Assembly (NCBI GenBank): GCA_964634465.1
Contig: CAZWLY010000009.1
Location: 62,001-126,000, forward strand
Length of the DNA stretch: 64,000 nt
Reading direction: 5' to 3'
DNA from: CAZWLY01 sp964634465
GTDB taxonomy: Bacteria > Desulfobacterota > Desulfarculia > G963662305
Shown: positions 8,330 through 16,715 of the stretch, piece after piece
How positions within the stretch are numbered: position 1 is the stretch's first letter
Layout of the letters: each line of letters opens with the position of its first letter
Program-made: the position numbers and the translations under genes
Notes under the pieces: model-generated
What the model saw: only the letters and a program-made list of their open reading frames with translations
Told to the model about the DNA's origin: nothing
The model's database searches: none

Positions 8330-9898
8330 TTGAGCGACGCCAGCCGGACCGACCGGACGGAGCAGAAGGCGGTCAGCATCTTCAATCACGTCCTGGGACC
8401 GATCATGCTCGGCCCGTCCTCCTCCCACACCGCCGGACCGCACCGGCTGTCCATTTTGGCCAAGGCCCTGCTCGGCGAGGAGGCGGCCGGGGCCGTTTTC
8501 GCCTTCGATCCGACCGGTTCGTTCGCCCGGGTCTTTCGCCGGCAAGGCTCGGACGTGGGCTTCGCCGCCGGGCTTCTGGGCTGGGAGCTGACCGATCGGC
8601 GGTTGGGCCGGGCCCTGGAGGCGGCCGAGGCGGCAGGGATACGGATCGCCTTTTCGGTGGAGAGCCTGGATCGGGCCGACCACCCCAACCTGGTCGAAAT
8701 CCGGTTGACCGGACGCTCCGGCGGAAAACTGACCGTCCGCGCCAAGTCTCTGGGCGGCGGGATGATAGAGCTCACCGAGCTCGACGGCCGGCCGGTCCAC
8801 CTGACCGGCGACGCCCACGAGGTGCTGATCGAGGCCGGGGAGTCGGCCGAAGCCGCGGCCTTGGACGTCGCCGCCGGGGACGGCAAGCTGCTGGGCCCGA
8901 TAAGCCGCGGGGAGACCGGCGGGTTGATTCGGGTTTCGCGAACCGAACCGCTCCCGGCCGGGCGTCTGGCCCGCCTTCGCGCTCTCGAAGGCGTCGGCCG
9001 GGTCTACACCTGTCCGGCGGTGCTGTTCGTGATGCCGGGCCGGCCGCTGTTTTCCAGCGCCGCCGAGATGGTCGCCCTGGCCCGGGAGCGGGGCCTGTCC
9101 CTGGGCCGGATCGCCTTGGCCTACGAGGCGGGGCTGCTCGATAAGAGCGAAGAAGAGATCATCGCCGAGGTGCTGCGACGCTACCGGATCATGGCCGACG
9201 CCGTCGCGTCGGGTCTCTCCAACGAGGTCGCCGCGCCTCGACTCGTTCGGCCGGCGGCCGGAGATATCTTGGCCGCCGAGGCCGGCGGCAAGCTGGCCGT
9301 GGGCGGCCTCCACGCCCGGGCGGCGGCCAGGGCGATGGCGGTCATGCACGTCAACTCGACCGCCGGCCTGGTCGTGGCTGCGCCCACGGGCGGCTCGTCA
9401 GGGGTCGTTCCCGGCGTCGTGGTCAGTCTGGCCGAGGAAGGCGGGCTCAGCCACCGACAAATCGCCTTGACCCTGCTGGCCGCTTCGGCCGTCGGCTTGA
9501 TCGTCGCCAACCGGGCCACCTTCGCCGCCGAGGTCGGCGGCTGCCAGGTCGAGATCGGGGTCTCCTCGGCCATGGCTGCGGCCGGGGTGGTCGATCTGGC
9601 CGGCGGCGGCCCGGCCCAGGCCGCCGACGCCGCGGCCGTCGCGCTGCAGAACAACATGGGCTCGGTCTGCGACCCCGTCGGCGGTCTGGTCGAGATCCCC
9701 TGCCACACCCGAAACGCCGTCGCCGCCTCCAGCGCCTTTGTCTGCGCCGACCTGATCCTGGGCGGCTACACCAACCCCATCCCTTTGGACGAAACCATCG
9801 ACGCCATGTTCGCCGTGGGCGAGATGTTGCCCGCCGAACTCAAGTGCACCGCTCTGGGCGGCCTGGCCCAGACCCCGTCGGCCAGGAAGCTGATTTAG
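8330..9898 (+). CDS. sdaA: L-serine dehydratase, iron-sulfur type, single chain
   Basis: 522 aa. Deaminates L-serine to pyruvate and ammonia using a [4Fe-4S] cluster. The N-terminal beta domain has GPSSSHTAG (28-36); the catalytic alpha domain follows. Cys405, Cys447 and Cys458 (in GGCQVEIG, GSVCDPVGG and EIPCHTRNA) have the same 42- and 11-residue spacing as the cluster ligands I know from the Legionella enzyme. Start chosen at TTG 8330 because CGGAGGT (8319-8325) sits at correct distance; an in-frame TTG at 8297 lacks one. Oxygen-sensitive cluster enzymes of this class fit an anaerobe. Confidence 0.92.
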   Translation: MSDASRTDRTEQKAVSIFNHVLGPIMLGPSSSHTAGPHRLSILAKALLGEEAAGAVFAFDPTGSFARVFRRQGSDVGFAAGLLGWELTDRRLGRALEAAEAAGIRIAFSVESLDRADHPNLVEIRLTGRSGGKLTVRAKSLGGGMIELTELDGRPVHLTGDAHEVLIEAGESAEAAALDVAAGDGKLLGPISRGETGGLIRVSRTEPLPAGRLARLRALEGVGRVYTCPAVLFVMPGRPLFSSAAEMVALARERGLSLGRIALAYEAGLLDKSEEEIIAEVLRRYRIMADAVASGLSNEVAAPRLVRPAAGDILAAEAGGKLAVGGLHARAAARAMAVMHVNSTAGLVVAAPTGGSSGVVPGVVVSLAEEGGLSHRQIALTLLAASAVGLIVANRATFAAEVGGCQVEIGVSSAMAAAGVVDLAGGGPAQAADAAAVALQNNMGSVCDPVGGLVEIPCHTRNAVAASSAFVCADLILGGYTNPIPLDETIDAMFAVGEMLPAELKCTALGGLAQTPSARKLI

Positions 9899-10251
9899 CC
9901 GTCCGGGGGAAAGTCAAGGACTGCTCCGCGCCCTTGAATCCCAGGAGGGCGTTCCCCCCTTGCGGCGAAGAAGAACGAGTCCGCATCTGGCGTCGATACC
10001 TTGGTCGCTTGCGGCGGGGTCGTTCATCTCTATCCGCCTCTTTACAACCGCCGCCGGGGCCTGGGTTCTTTTTTGGACGTCCAGGCGGACCCGGCGGCCG
10101 GGTATCGGGAGCGGGGACGATGCCGGTGTAGAACCTGGTGGAAGAGCGCCTCCAAGCCTTGGGGTTGGGAGTGGCTTGGCCGCGGCCGAAGGCCGCGAGG
10201 GCTTATCAGTAAGGCGGGGGAGCTTCACCTGGGAAGTCCCCCCGAGATTCA
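9899..10251. other. Intergenic region between convergent sdaA and rbr
   Basis: Contains short hairpins: TCAAGG/CCTTGA (9914-9937) and a 7-bp stem CGCGGCC-GAA-GGCCGCG (10191-10207). Neither is followed by a convincing T-tract. No gene recognised. Confidence 0.4.
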
Positions 10252-10752
10252 CTAGTCGATCTTCATGAATTTGTCGTCCTTGGTCCCGCAGACGGGGCAG
10301 GTGTCGGGCGCGCTGCGCTCTACGGTATGGCCGCAGACCGGGCAGACGTAGTAGGGGTATTCGTCCATCTTTTCGGCGCCGAGGTTGTCCAGAAGGGCCT
10401 GGTACATGGCGGCGTGGACCTTTTCGGCGGCGATGGCGTAGCTGAACGAGCGCTCGGCGGTGGCGTTTCCCTCGGCCTTGGCCGCCTCGATCATCTCCGG
10501 GTACATCTTGGTGAACTCGTGGGTCTCGCCGGCGACGGCCTCCTTGAGATTCTCCTCGGTGCTCCCGACCCCGCCCCAGGCGCGCAGGTGGCTGTGGGCG
10601 TGGACGGTCTCGGCCGCGGCCGCGGCCCTGAACATGCGGGCTACCTGGGGGTAGCCCTCGGCGTCGGCCTTCTCGGCGAAGGCCAGGTACTTGCGGTTGG
10701 CCTGGGACTCGCCGGCAAAGGCTTCCTTCAGAAACTGCTCGCTTTTGGACAT
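10252..10752 (-). CDS. rbr: Rubrerythrin
   Basis: 166 aa. An N-terminal ferritin-like di-iron domain ([11 protein letters not shown] near residue 10, ETVHAHSHL near 50, [10 protein letters not shown] near 75, [10 protein letters not shown] near 112) is followed by a rubredoxin-like [FeSCys4] domain with two CPVCG motifs (about 138 and 155). Works as an NADH-linked peroxidase protecting anaerobes from hydrogen peroxide. Start at 10752 is set by CTCAGGAGGAAACGTC. Divergent from thiol peroxidase, and with ferritin beyond it forms a peroxide/iron defence group. Confidence 0.95.
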   Translation of the reverse strand: MSKSEQFLKEAFAGESQANRKYLAFAEKADAEGYPQVARMFRAAAAAETVHAHSHLRAWGGVGSTEENLKEAVAGETHEFTKMYPEMIEAAKAEGNATAERSFSYAIAAEKVHAAMYQALLDNLGAEKMDEYPYYVCPVCGHTVERSAPDTCPVCGTKDDKFMKID

Positions 10753-10906
10753 GACGTTTCCTCCTGAGAGTGGGTGATGCGATTGTGAACTACCCATCCG
10801 CGCCGCCGGGCGGCGAGTCGGCCGCCGCCGGACGCATATTAGTCTCGAATCAATTTACACGTTCATTGAAATCGCGCAACTCGGGTTGAAGTCCTCTCTG
10901 GAAATG

Positions 10907-10934
10907 TTGCGCCGCCGGCCGGTTGGGATAAAGT
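10907..10934 (+). promoter_or_regulatory. Promoter of tpx
   Basis: TTGCGC (10907-10912), 16 bases, TAAAGT (10929-10934), about 48 bases before the ATG at 10983. Confidence 0.4.
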
Positions 10935-10982
10935 CGGGGAATGAACCCCCGCCGCCAGCGGGAAGTCAGAGGGAGGTGGAGC

Positions 10983-11501
<519 letters not shown>

Positions 11502-11568
11502 ATTTCGAGACTCTGTAAGCCGGTCCATCCTGCAGGGGCCGGGGAATCAATCGCAAAGGGGCTGTGGC

Positions 11569-12090
11569 ATGCTGAGCGAGAAGATGGTCAAGGCGCTGAA
11601 CGATCAGATCAACGCCGAACTGTATTCGAGTTATCTCTATCTATCGATGGCCTCTTACTTCGCCGAGGTCAACCTGGCCGGGTTTCGACGTTGGATGGAG
11701 TGCCAGGCGGCCGAGGAGATGTATCACGCCATGAAGATGTACAACTTCGTCAACGAGCGGGGCGGTCGGGTGACGATGAAGCAGATCGACGCCCCGCCGG
11801 TGGAGTGGGAATCGCCCCTGGCCGTCCTCGAGGCCACGCTGGCCCACGAGCAGATGGTGACCGGCCGGATAAACGACCTGGTCGATCTGGCCATCGCCGA
11901 GAAGGACCACGCCACCAACAACTTCCTGCAATGGTACGTGGCCGAGCAGGTCGAGGAGGAGGCCAGCGTCGACGAGATCATCCAGAAACTCAAGCTGATG
12001 GGCGACGCCCAGGGCGGTCTGTTCATGATCGATCAGGAGATGGGCCAGCGGGTTTTCACCATTCCGCCCGAGGTGACCATCTTCGCCTGA
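11569..12090 (+). CDS. ftnA: Ferritin
   Basis: 173 aa, the usual length. Four-helix ferritin with ferroxidase residues visible: Glu17 in [17 protein letters not shown] helix A (here [14 protein letters not shown]), Glu50/His53 in [14 protein letters not shown], Glu94 in [10 protein letters not shown] and the helix D run [13 protein letters not shown]. Stores iron as ferric core in the cytosol. RBS AAAGGGG precedes the ATG. Follows tpx by 67 bases; co-transcription is plausible. Confidence 0.93.
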   Translation: MLSEKMVKALNDQINAELYSSYLYLSMASYFAEVNLAGFRRWMECQAAEEMYHAMKMYNFVNERGGRVTMKQIDAPPVEWESPLAVLEATLAHEQMVTGRINDLVDLAIAEKDHATNNFLQWYVAEQVEEEASVDEIIQKLKLMGDAQGGLFMIDQEMGQRVFTIPPEVTIFA

Positions 12091-12346
12091 CAACCTCGAC
12101 CCGGCCGCCATGGTGAGCCTGCCGGGCCGAATGACAAGTGATTCGCCGGGGTTGTCCAGCGCCGGCTCTCGTGGCCGGCCGGTGCGATCCTGGCGGTTTT
12201 TTATTCCGAAATGGTAACTCGAGCCGGCAAAGGCCATTGACAATCGGCCGCCGATGGTCGAGGCTTTAGCCGAGGGGGGAAAATTCGGTCCTGGCCCGAG
12301 GGGCGGCCGGACGGCCCAGGACTGGTTGATGGGGCTCAAGGAGTTG

Positions 12347-13753
12347 ATGGCCAAACAGGATTTCATCGACCAGATATTGATGGTCGAAAACGACGCCGCC
12401 CTGCGCTCCACCGTGGCCGCCGCTCTGACTCTGGACGGGCATCGGGTGGTGGAGACCGGCGACGGCGCCGAGGCGTTGAGGCTTTTGGAGACCAACGTCT
12501 TCCAGGCGGTCATCACCGACCTGCACCATCCCGGCCCCGGCGCGATCGACCTGTTGGGTTATGTCAACGAGCACATGCCCGGCACGCCGGTCATCGTCAT
12601 CACCGGCTTCGGTTCGGTGGACGTGGCCGTGGAGGCCATGCGCCAGGGCGCCTTCGATTTCCTGGAGAAGCCGCTCAATATCGAACACCTTCGCCTGACC
12701 CTGACCCGGGCCCTGGAGCGGGCCAGCCTGGGTCACGCCTACGACTATCTTCGCCACGAGCAGCCTTATATCTACCGCCTGGACAAGATATTGGCCTTGA
12801 GCCCGGCCATGGCCAAGGTGGTCGATCAGGTCAGGAAGGTGGCCGGCACCGACCTGACGGTGATGCTCACCGGCGAGAGCGGCACCGGCAAGAGCCTCAT
12901 CGCCGGGGCGATCCATGCCAATTCTACCCGCCGGGACAAGACCCTGGTCACGGTCAACTGCGCCGCCTTGACCGAGACGATCCTGGAGAGCGAGCTGTTC
13001 GGCCACGAGAAAGGGGCCTTCACCGGGGCCCACAAGGCTCGTACCGGACGAATCCAGCAGGCCCATCAAGGGACGCTGTTTCTCGACGAGGTCGGCGACA
13101 TGTCGCCCTCGACCCAGGCCAAGATTCTGACCGCCATCGAGGAGAAGATCATCCAGCGGGTCGGCGGCGGCCGCCAGATCAGGGTAGACGTGCGTATCAT
13201 CGCCGCCACCAACCGGGACCTCCTGGCCGCCGTGGCCGAAGGGCGGTTCCGGGAAGACCTGTACTATCGCTTGAACGTGACCCACATCCATCTCCCGCCC
13301 TTGCGAGAGCGGCCCGAAGACGTCCTGCCCCTGGCCGAGAAGTTCTTGAAGCGGATGTGCCGGGAGCTCAAGCGCCCTCCGGTGGGCCTTTCCGACGAGG
13401 CCAAAGAGCGCCTCAAGACCTATAACTGGCCGGGCAACATCCGCGAATTGAGAAACGTCATCGAGCGGGCGGTCCTGTTCGCCGCCGGTCCCGAGATTAC
13501 CGAGGAAGACCTCTCCTTGCACCGCTTGAGGCCGGGTCCCGGCGCGACGCCCCTGGAAAGTGGCCTTCTGGACACCCTGGACCTGAAAACCCTGGAGCGG
13601 CGGGCCATCGAAACCGCCCTGGCCCGCAGCGACTACGTCCAAAGACGGGCCGCCGAGCTGTTGGGCATCACCCCCCGAGCCCTGGTCTACAAGCTGGACA
13701 AGCTGGGCATCGACCATCCCCGGCTCAAGGCCAGGCGGCGGCGCAAGAGATAG
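12347..13753 (+). CDS. NtrC-family sigma-54-dependent response regulator
   Basis: 468 aa from the ATG at 12347 (AAGGAG just upstream; in-frame ATGs at 12254 and 12329 are alternatives). Order: receiver domain (1-120) with phosphoacceptor Asp58 in AVITDLHHPG and Lys in FLEKPL; AAA+ domain with Walker A GESGTGKS (176-183), sigma-54-contacting GAFTGA (about 222-227) and Walker B GTLFLDEVGD; C-terminal Fis-type helix-turn-helix (YVQRRAAELLGITPRALVYK). All parts needed for activating sigma-54 polymerase are present. It ends about 500 bases before a consensus sigma-54 promoter that heads the Tad pilus operon, so it is the likely activator of those genes. No partner histidine kinase is in view. Confidence 0.9.
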   Translation: MAKQDFIDQILMVENDAALRSTVAAALTLDGHRVVETGDGAEALRLLETNVFQAVITDLHHPGPGAIDLLGYVNEHMPGTPVIVITGFGSVDVAVEAMRQGAFDFLEKPLNIEHLRLTLTRALERASLGHAYDYLRHEQPYIYRLDKILALSPAMAKVVDQVRKVAGTDLTVMLTGESGTGKSLIAGAIHANSTRRDKTLVTVNCAALTETILESELFGHEKGAFTGAHKARTGRIQQAHQGTLFLDEVGDMSPSTQAKILTAIEEKIIQRVGGGRQIRVDVRIIAATNRDLLAAVAEGRFREDLYYRLNVTHIHLPPLRERPEDVLPLAEKFLKRMCRELKRPPVGLSDEAKERLKTYNWPGNIRELRNVIERAVLFAAGPEITEEDLSLHRLRPGPGATPLESGLLDTLDLKTLERRAIETALARSDYVQRRAAELLGITPRALVYKLDKLGIDHPRLKARRRRKR

Positions 13754-14073
13754 CCCGACTAGTCAGGATATCGTTCCCGGAACAATACTAGCCGTCCCGA
13801 AGATATCACCCCCACTCGGCGCCTGCTTGCGAACGCCGCCGCGGTCCAGAGCCGGCGGCGCTTGTCTTGGAAATACCGCCTTGTGACCGCGCTCGGCGTC
13901 ACGCTCTTTCGCCTCTCCCCGAGCGATCGTCCGGCCATCGCCGGCCGTGGCCCACATCCTAGGTCGCCCTCTCGATCTGTCGCTCCCGTCAGCCCTGACG
14001 AAACTTCGCTTGAACCGCGTCGCGGAAAGAAATAAAAATAACGACCACTTCCCGTACGTCCGGGCCGAGTGGT
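13754..14073. other. Intergenic, activator to pilus operon
   Basis: No gene recognised. Composition drops to AT-rich toward 14030, where the candidate enhancer begins. Confidence 0.5.
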
Positions 14074-14120
14074 GTTACCTTTTTGGAATTTCCAAATCGT
14101 AATAATTTCGAATTGGTAAC
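14074..14120. promoter_or_regulatory. Candidate upstream activator site for the pilus promoter
   Basis: AT-rich island in GC-rich DNA with a perfect palindrome TTGGAATTTCCAA (14083-14095) flanked by GTTACC (14074-14079) and its complement GGTAAC (14115-14120). It lies about 130-180 bases upstream of the sigma-54 promoter, where enhancer-binding proteins usually bind. Confidence 0.45.
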
Positions 14121-14251
14121 AAGCACTCCGTCTTCCAAGTCGAAACAGAGCCCCGGCCGCGACTTGGCCATTGGCCAAGATTGTCTGTTTATGCCAGCGA
14201 TAACAGCAGGTTGTCAGTCAATCAGGTCAAATTTGATCCAGTTGGCTGTTT

Positions 14252-14267
14252 TGGCACCCCTTTTGCC
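14252..14267 (+). promoter_or_regulatory. Consensus sigma-54 promoter of the tad/flp operon
   Basis: TGGCAC (14252-14257), five bases, TTGC (14263-14266): exact -24/-12 match. Predicted start near 14278, 50 bases before flp1. Confidence 0.8.
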
Positions 14268-14327
14268 CTTATTGACGGCAGCACAGCTTCCGATGGACGG
14301 GGGCTCCAAAATCCAAGGGGGTAGGAA

Positions 14328-14501
14328 ATGAAGATTTGGCGAGGCATCAGGAAGTTTCTGGTTGAGGAGAAGGGTATCAGTGCGGTCGAGTACGCCCTGC
14401 TGCTCGGTCTGATCGGCACCGGCATCGCCGTGGCCGCCGCCGCTCTAGGCACCCAGGTCAGCACCAACATCACCGACGCCACCACGGCCATCACCCCGTA
14501 G
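14328..14501 (+). CDS. flp: Flp-family prepilin, copy 1
   Basis: 57 aa, shorter than most gene-finder limits. Basic leader MKIWRGIRKFLVEEKG, then the Flp motif ISAVEYALLLGLIG; TadV would cut after Gly16, leaving a mature pilin of about 41 residues with Glu5 and Tyr6 conserved. Major subunit of Tad pili, used for adhesion and biofilm. RBS GGGGGTAGGAA. Nearly identical in DNA and protein to the copy at 14596; first gene after the sigma-54 promoter. Confidence 0.93.
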   Translation: MKIWRGIRKFLVEEKGISAVEYALLLGLIGTGIAVAAAALGTQVSTNITDATTAITP

Positions 14502-14505
14502 GGGC
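14344..14505 (+). repeat. Direct repeat unit 1 (flp duplication)
   Basis: About 160 bases matching 14612-14773 (offset 268) with only a few substitutions; marks a tandem flp duplication that has stayed nearly identical. Confidence 0.85.
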
Positions 14506-14510
14506 CGAAG

Positions 14511-14575
14511 GGGCGGTTTGGGACCGGGGGCGGGTCGCCGGCTCAGGGGGGAAGGTGGTCCCGTCCTGACCGCCC
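14511..14575 (+). other. Stem-loop between flp1 and flp2
   Basis: GGGCGGT (14511-14517) and GGACC (14521-14525) pair with GGTCC (14557-14561) and ACCGCCC (14569-14575). There is no T-tract, so it more likely stabilises or attenuates the message than ends it. Confidence 0.45.
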
Positions 14576-14595
14576 GATCACAAGGAGGAGAAAAG

Positions 14596-14769
14596 ATGAA
14601 GGTTTTGAAGAGCATCAGGAAGTTTCTGGTTGAGGAGAAGGGTATCAGTGCGGTCGAGTACGCCCTGCTGCTCGGCCTGATCGGCACCGGCATCGCCGTG
14701 GCCGCCACCGCTCTGGGCACCCAGGTCAGCACCAACATCACCGACGCCACCACCGCTCTGACTCCGTAG
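14596..14769 (+). CDS. flp: Flp-family prepilin, copy 2
   Basis: 57 aa. Leader MKVLKSIRKFLVEEKG and the same ISAVEYALLLGLIG processing site; differs from copy 1 mainly in the first six residues and two Ala/Thr/Ile-type changes. RBS AAGGAGGAG directly upstream is stronger than that of copy 1; an in-frame upstream ATG at 14518 is not needed. Sits 20 bases before tadV. Confidence 0.93.
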   Translation: MKVLKSIRKFLVEEKGISAVEYALLLGLIGTGIAVAATALGTQVSTNITDATTALTP

Positions 14770-14773
14770 GGGC
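14612..14773 (+). repeat. Direct repeat unit 2 (flp duplication)
   Basis: Second copy of the repeat described at 14344-14505. Confidence 0.85.
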
Positions 14774-14788
14774 GTAAGGCAAGGACTC

Positions 14789-15382
14789 ATGACGGTCAAG
14801 ACCGGCCATATTCGCCGCTGGGAGCGCGAGGATTACGCCGAGCAGCTTCTGGGGACGCATTGGGGCCTCATCCCGGCTCTTTTGGCCGCTCCCGGTCTGG
14901 CCCAGTTGGGCAATCCGGCCGGAGCCTGGCTGGTGCTCCTGGCGGCGATTATGGCCAGCTACGACGTGGCGGTGCGTCGTATTCCCAATCAAATAAACGC
15001 GTTGACCGCCCTGTGCGGCCTCGCCTTGAGTCTCGGCTCGGGCTGGGAGGGGTTGAGTGGAGCCCTGCTTGGCGGCCTGGCCGGCCTGGGCCTGATGGGT
15101 CTTTTTTATCTGTTCGGTGCGGTAGGCGCGGGCGACGTGAAGGCCATGGCCGCGCTGTCCACCTTCCTGGGGCCGCTGGGCGCCGTCTACCTGTTCGCAA
15201 CCACCGCCATTGCCGGCGGGGTGCTGGCCGCGCTCCGGATGGTCTGTTCCAGTTGGCGGCCCGGTCCGGGCGGCGGGTTGTTCAGCTTCGGTCCGGTCCG
15301 CCCCGGTCTGACTCTACCGTATGGCGTGGCCATCCTGGCCGGAACGATTTGGACGGTGTTTTTGAGAGGAACGCTTTCATGA
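14789..15382 (+). CDS. tadV: TadV/CpaA prepilin peptidase (A24 family)
   Basis: 197 aa polytopic membrane aspartic protease. The two catalytic aspartates are visible in SYDVAVRRIPNQ (about residue 54) and in GAGDVKAMAALS (about 112), the A24 GxGDxK motif. Removes the Flp (and TadE-type) leader peptides on the cytoplasmic face. The C-terminus has another two or three hydrophobic segments. Its stop overlaps the start of tadE (ATGA), so translation is coupled. Confidence 0.9.
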   Translation: MTVKTGHIRRWEREDYAEQLLGTHWGLIPALLAAPGLAQLGNPAGAWLVLLAAIMASYDVAVRRIPNQINALTALCGLALSLGSGWEGLSGALLGGLAGLGLMGLFYLFGAVGAGDVKAMAALSTFLGPLGAVYLFATTAIAGGVLAALRMVCSSWRPGPGGGLFSFGPVRPGLTLPYGVAILAGTIWTVFLRGTLS

Positions 15383-15798
15383 TCTTGAGGCGACTGGTCA
15401 AGAGTGAGCACGGCTCGGCGGCCGTCGAGTTCGCCATGGTCTTGCCGGTGGTGCTGCTGCTGCTCTTCGGCGTGATCGAACTGGGCTCGGCCTGGTACGC
15501 CCGCCAGATGTTGGCCCATGCCAGTCGCGAAGGGGCCCGCCTGGGCTCCCTGCACGCCGAGGAGGGCATCACTCCCGAAGAGATCGACGCTCAGGTGAAG
15601 GCTTTTCTCAACGACAGCGGTTTTCCCGGTTCGGGCGTCCAGGTCCAGATGTCTGGAGCCGGAGCCAGTTTCACCACCGGGACCGAGGTTACGGTTCAAG
15701 TCACGGCCGATTGGAGCCTGCCGGTGTTGAGCCGGTTGCTCCCGGCGGGGATGGATACCATAACCCTGGGGGCGACGACGATCATGCGTCACGAGTGA
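15379..15798 (+). CDS. tadE: TadE-like pseudopilin
   Basis: 139 aa. The N-terminus (SEHGSAAVEFAMVLPVVLLL) has the Gly/...VEF prepilin-like site typical of TadE, followed by one membrane helix and an extracytoplasmic domain of about 95 residues. Minor pilin of the Tad system. Start at 15379 overlaps the tadV stop by four bases. Confidence 0.88.
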   Translation: MILRRLVKSEHGSAAVEFAMVLPVVLLLLFGVIELGSAWYARQMLAHASREGARLGSLHAEEGITPEEIDAQVKAFLNDSGFPGSGVQVQMSGAGASFTTGTEVTVQVTADWSLPVLSRLLPAGMDTITLGATTIMRHE

Positions 15799-15807
15799 GG
15801 GGGCGAA

Positions 15808-16692
15808 GTGAACCAGAAAGGGCCGATTTTGTTCATCGCCTTGGCGGTCGTCCTGGCCGCGACGGCGGCTTGGGCCGCCAACAAGTGGATGCAAACCGAG
15901 GCCGATCGTCGGGCCAGCAAGCGGGTGGTCACGGTGCCGGTGGTGGTGATGAAGACCGACGTCGAGGCGGGGCAGAAGCTGGAGGCCAAACACCTGACCG
16001 TTCAGCCCTGGCCGAGAAACGCCCTGCCGGCCGGCCGCATCGCCAAGATTTCCGATGCCGTGGGCCGGGTCGCCTTGGGCCCCTTGGTCAAGGGCGAGGC
16101 GGTCGTCAAGGCCAAACTGGCCAAGCGGGGGCCTCAGGCCGGCCTGTCGGCCATGGTTCCGCCCGGCTTTCGGGCGATGACGGTCCGCGTCGACGAGGTC
16201 ATCGGCGTCGGCGGCTTCGTCCAGCCCGGCGATCGGGTGGACGTCCTGGTCACCGTCTCCACGGCCGGCTTCCGGGACGATCCGGTCACCCGGACCGTCC
16301 TGACCGACGTGCCGGTCCTGACCGTGGGCGAGCGGGTGGAGAAGAACTCGGACAGCAAGAGGGCCCGGGCGCGCAAGGTCAGGGTGGTCACGCTGAAGGT
16401 CGATCCCCGTCAGGGCGAGCGGCTGGCGCTGGCGGCCACGGTGGGCGAGATTTTGCTGTCGCTTCGAAACAGGGGCGAGGGCCGCGGCGAGGGGACGGGG
16501 TCGAGCCTGGTCAAGACCGCCGCCAAGACACCGGGCGTCAACCTGACCGCTCTCGTCGGTCCGCCCGTCACGGCGAAGAAACCGGCGCCCAAGCCCGTCC
16601 CGGTCAAAAAGCGGGTGGCCGCGGCGCCCAAGGTTTCCGGGCCGTCGGTGGAGATCATCAAGGGCGTGGAGCGGAGCGTTCAGACGCTCTGA
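15808..16692 (+). CDS. cpaB: CpaB/RcpC pilus assembly protein
   Basis: 294 aa, GTG start after GAGGGGGCGAA. One N-terminal membrane anchor (about 6-26), then an SAF domain (VPVVVMKTDVEAGQKLEAKHL, near 42-65) and the RcpC/CpaB region (MTVRVDEVIGVGGFVQPGDRVDVLV-type segment near 127-152). A Lys/Pro/Ala-rich tail from about 250 is typical. Periplasmic partner of the CpaC secretin. Confidence 0.88.
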   Translation: MNQKGPILFIALAVVLAATAAWAANKWMQTEADRRASKRVVTVPVVVMKTDVEAGQKLEAKHLTVQPWPRNALPAGRIAKISDAVGRVALGPLVKGEAVVKAKLAKRGPQAGLSAMVPPGFRAMTVRVDEVIGVGGFVQPGDRVDVLVTVSTAGFRDDPVTRTVLTDVPVLTVGERVEKNSDSKRARARKVRVVTLKVDPRQGERLALAATVGEILLSLRNRGEGRGEGTGSSLVKTAAKTPGVNLTALVGPPVTAKKPAPKPVPVKKRVAAAPKVSGPSVEIIKGVERSVQTL

Positions 16693-16715
16693 ACGAGAAG
16701 ATGCTTGGGGGGAAA

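Noticed and set aside
10067..10073. T-tract after sdaA as an intrinsic terminator
   Set aside because: No convincing stem immediately before it.
12180..12210. GGCGG followed by six T as a ferritin terminator
   Set aside because: I could not form a stem directly adjoining the T-tract.
15711..16715. Long frame fused in front of cpaC
   Set aside because: This part overlaps cpaB in another frame; the secretin signal peptide marks the true start at 16716.
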